35,268 bases of DNA from Verrucomicrobiota bacterium. GTDB lineage: Bacteria > Verrucomicrobiota > Verrucomicrobiia > Limisphaerales > AV2. The notes beneath the pieces were generated by a model. It saw only the letters and a program-made list of their open reading frames with translations. It was not told the DNA's origin and did not search any database. The stretch covers positions 1-35,268 of the forward strand of contig QHOP01000302.1 of the NCBI GenBank assembly GCA_003219345.1. Direction: 5' to 3'. This document shows, one piece after another, positions 32,434 through 35,268 of this stretch. The translations under genes were made by a program, and so were the position numbers. Within the stretch, counting starts at the first letter, position 1; every line of letters starts with the position of its first letter.

Positions 32434-35162
32434 GCACTGAGCAACGCCTGGCAGAGATCGGTGAGGGCTTGCAGTTCGGGCGGGGGGTTCGGGGCAGGCT
32501 TGGTCTTTTCCCCCTTCTGCGCCTTCTCGTCCGTTTCCTCGACCACCGTTTGCAGGTGGTCCGCCTGCCGCGACAGGAATTCGAGCGCGTCGGCCAGCTC
32601 CGATACGGTCGGATTTCGGCTGAAGGCCAGTTGCCAGGCGCGGGCCACCTCGCGGACGCGGTCGTCCGCGGCTTCCGCGTGCAAGCGCTGTGCGAAGCGC
32701 GCGGCCTGGTCGAGGATGAACTGGCTGTTCATCAGCATGAGCGATTGCGTCGCGACCGTGGACGATTGGCGTCGCTCGCAGTTCACTTCCATCACCGGCG
32801 CGTCGAACGCGTGCAACATCGCCAGCGGACGGCTGCGCCGCACCTGGATGTAAATCCCGCGACGAAATTCCTCTCCCTTGAGCGGCACTTCGACCGGCAT
32901 TTTGTTGTCGCCTTCGGTCTTGTCGATGCCGACGACGATCTGGCCGTGCACATCCGGGCGCACCGGCACGGGCGGGCCGAACATCGTTTCGTTCAACACG
33001 CCGCTGGCGGCCAGGATCGCGTCGCGGATGACTTCGGCATCGAGACGATTGACGGGTTTGCGCCAGTAGAAGCGATTTTCGGGATCGCGCTGCTCGCGGC
33101 GGGGATCGCGGCGCGAGGATTGGCGGTAGGCGGTCGAGGTCATGATGAGTTTGTGCAATCGCTTCAATTGCCAGCCGTGCTCAACAAAATCGTTCGCGAG
33201 CCAGTCGAGCAATTCGGGATGAGACGGCCGTTCACCCATGACGCCAAAGTCCGACGGCGTGCCGACGAGGCCGCGTCCGAAATGGTGCTGCCAAACGCGG
33301 TTCACCAGCACGCGGGCGACGAGCGGGTTCGTGCCGCTGGTCAGCCATCGGGCGAAGGCGAGCCGGCGGCCGCTCGTGGCGAGGTCAGGATTCTTCGACG
33401 GCAGGTCCACTGACTGACCGGGGGCCGTGAGCACACTCAAGGCACCCGGCAGGATGGGTTCTTTCGGCTGTTTGGGATCACCGCGATGAAAAAGATAGGT
33501 GACCGGCAGCTTGTCCGCGGGTTCGGTCAGGACGCAAATGAAATCCTCCGGCGGTTTGCGTCCGCGAATCTCGGCGATCTTCGCGTCCATCGCCTTCAAG
33601 TCGTCGGCGGCCTTTTGATTGTATTGGTAGAGGACGCCGGCGTTGATGTTTACGCTGGGATTATCGGCGAGGAGCTTTTTTTGCTCGGCGGTGCGTTTGT
33701 CGGCGGGCGTGTCGTAAGCGGCCCGCAGTTGATCGCGCAAGGGCGCTTCAAATTTCTCGAGATGCTTCATCAAGGCTTCATCGATGTATTGCTTCTGCTT
33801 CGTCTCCTTTTCTTCGGAAAGTTTCTTCGCTTCGGCTTCGACTTCGTCGGCCTTCTTTCGGTCGGCATCGGTGTAAAGCGAAAGCAGGCGCTGGTCCGGT
33901 GTGCGCCAGTTCTTCCAGTCATACGCAGGCTCGATCACGGCGCGGAGCCGGTAGTAATCAGTCTGCGGAATCGGATCGTAGCGATGATCGTGGCATTGGG
34001 CGCAGCCGACGGACAACCCAAGCAGCGACGTGGAGACGATCTTGATCGTGTCAGCCACGACCTGGTTGCGCACGGCGCCCGGATCACTCAGGGCCGGAGT
34101 GGCGGTGCCATCGACGCCCATGCGGAGGAAGCCGGTGGCGATGAGTAATTCGCGCAATTGTGGGTCGGCCAGTGCGGCTTGCGGACTGCCCTGGGTCGCG
34201 CGTGCGAGTTCATCGCCGGCGAGTTGTTCGGTGATAAAGCGGTCAAATGGCTTGTCGGAATTGAAGGACCGGATGACGTAGTCACGATACTTGTAGGCGT
34301 AGCCCCGCGGCGGGTCGGCGTCGCTATAGCCGTCCGAGTCGGCGTAACCCGCGACGTCCAGCCAGTGGCGGCCCCAGCGTTCGCCGTAATGCGGGGAGTC
34401 GAGCAATCGGTCGATGAGCTTTTCGTAGGCATCGGGCGCCGTGTCCGCAAGGAATGCCTCGACCTCGGCGGGCGTCGGCGGCAGGCCCGTGAGATCGAAG
34501 CAGGCGCGGCGTACCAACGCCACCTTTTCAGCGTCGGGCGAGAAACTGAGTTTCTGCTTCACGAGCGCGCTGACCAGGAACGCATCGATGGGCGTGCGGA
34601 CGCGGTCTTTGGTTTTGGTCTTTGGGATGGCGGGCTGGCGGATCGGCTGGAACGACCAGAAAGCGCGCTCTTCCTCGGTGATGGCGCCGCCCTTGCCCAA
34701 CTCGGCCGGTTCGGGACGGGCGGTCTTCGCGCCGGCGGCGATCCACTGTTTGATCAACGCCACCTGTTCGCGGGTGAGCTTCTTGTCGCGCTTCGGCATT
34801 TCGCCGCTGTGAACCAGCTTGAAAAGCAAACTCTGGCCGGGCTTACCGGGGACAATCACTGGGCCGTCCTCGCCGCCTTGAAGCATCAATCGTCGCAGGC
34901 GCAGGTCGAGCCCGCCTTTCAACTTTTCGCCTTCACCGTGACATTCGAAACAATGCGCCTTGAGGATCGGGCGTATGTCCTTCTCGAACGTCGGCGAAGC
35001 AGCGCGGCAAACAGGAAAGGATAATAGAAGAGAACAGAGAGACCGCAGACCCCAGGAATCAGATGACAGAATGGATCGCTTCTTTCCTATCCTGCAAGTG
35101 CTCAGTTTGCTCCGCTGCCTCCTGTTGAGGATTCTGATTCTGCCCTGCATGAGCCCCTTCAT
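32409..35162 (-). CDS. PSD1/cytochrome c domain protein (PSCyt1 + DUF1549 + DUF1553)
   Basis: FEKDIRPILKAHCFECHGEGEKLKGGLDLRLRRLMLQGGEDGPVIVPGKPGQS; ACFDLTGLPPTPAEVEAF; HYGERWGRHWLDVAGYADSDGYSDAD; CAQCHDHRYDPI; VLVNRVWQHHFGRGLVGTPSDFG. Start at the ATGA overlap with the upstream gene. Confidence 0.93.
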   Translation of the reverse strand: MKGLMQGRIRILNRRQRSKLSTCRIGKKRSILSSDSWGLRSLCSLLLSFPVCRAASPTFEKDIRPILKAHCFECHGEGEKLKGGLDLRLRRLMLQGGEDGPVIVPGKPGQSLLFKLVHSGEMPKRDKKLTREQVALIKQWIAAGAKTARPEPAELGKGGAITEEERAFWSFQPIRQPAIPKTKTKDRVRTPIDAFLVSALVKQKLSFSPDAEKVALVRRACFDLTGLPPTPAEVEAFLADTAPDAYEKLIDRLLDSPHYGERWGRHWLDVAGYADSDGYSDADPPRGYAYKYRDYVIRSFNSDKPFDRFITEQLAGDELARATQGSPQAALADPQLRELLIATGFLRMGVDGTATPALSDPGAVRNQVVADTIKIVSTSLLGLSVGCAQCHDHRYDPIPQTDYYRLRAVIEPAYDWKNWRTPDQRLLSLYTDADRKKADEVEAEAKKLSEEKETKQKQYIDEALMKHLEKFEAPLRDQLRAAYDTPADKRTAEQKKLLADNPSVNINAGVLYQYNQKAADDLKAMDAKIAEIRGRKPPEDFICVLTEPADKLPVTYLFHRGDPKQPKEPILPGALSVLTAPGQSVDLPSKNPDLATSGRRLAFARWLTSGTNPLVARVLVNRVWQHHFGRGLVGTPSDFGVMGERPSHPELLDWLANDFVEHGWQLKRLHKLIMTSTAYRQSSRRDPRREQRDPENRFYWRKPVNRLDAEVIRDAILAASGVLNETMFGPPVPVRPDVHGQIVVGIDKTEGDNKMPVEVPLKGEEFRRGIYIQVRRSRPLAMLHAFDAPVMEVNCERRQSSTVATQSLMLMNSQFILDQAARFAQRLHAEAADDRVREVARAWQLAFSRNPTVSELADALEFLSRQADHLQTVVEETDEKAQKGEKTKPAPNPPPELQALTDLCQALLSANEFLYVD

Positions 35163-35268
35163 GACTCTCGTAAAATCTCCGTCACCACGCGGCACGGTTT
35201 GTTGTCGGTGATGCGTTGTTCCTGGCCGTTGTGGTGGTAAATGAGCTTCGTGTGGTCGAGGCCGAAGA
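35159..35268 (-). CDS. C-terminal end of a DUF1501 domain protein (continues outside window)
   Basis: Minus frame FGLDHTKLIYHHNGQEQRITDNKPCRVVTEILRES*, a typical DUF1501 C-terminus; TGA overlaps the ATG of the PSD1 gene. Confidence 0.8.
   Translation of the reverse strand, partial: FGLDHTKLIYHHNGQEQRITDNKPCRVVTEILRES

Overview
This 35.3-kb, GC-rich chromosomal window has the gene content of a Verrucomicrobiota/Planctomycetota-type genome (inference from PSD1/DUF1549/DUF1553, DUF1501 and PSCyt1 paralogs and Tat-signal proteins). From left to right it holds: the 3' end of a large Ig/dockerin-like surface protein; infA beside an RRM protein; a LysR regulator; a TPR protein; a Ku-LigD NHEJ operon; a GxxExxY protein; an alpha/beta hydrolase; a DUF72 protein; a small TA-like pair next to an AT-richer island; pirin, DoxX, SDR and cupin genes; a secreted protein; a lactonase-fold beta-propeller; DUF5069, AHSA1 and DUF4256 proteins; an amber-interrupted cupin; a nucleotidyltransferase with an overlapping 46-aa ORF; a PSD1-DUF1501-DUF1501 operon; a second RRM protein; a dCache histidine kinase; an ankyrin pseudogene; and two convergent PSD1 genes, followed by the 3' end of another DUF1501 gene. 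I saw no rRNA, tRNA, CRISPR array or transposase. The observations I rate highest are: (1) the two RRM genes, 25 kb apart, share about 165 nt of non-coding leader and a terminator hairpin with an apparent compensatory change; (2) a dispersed palindromic repeat family lies in intergenic DNA and also in frame inside ligD; (3) a structured intergenic segment sits in an AT-richer island beside a chimeric TA-like ORF; (4) 3'-end gene remnants sit between intact genes; (5) homologous C-termini of two convergent genes form a near-perfect inverted repeat. All family calls come from reading translated sequence; no database search was run.
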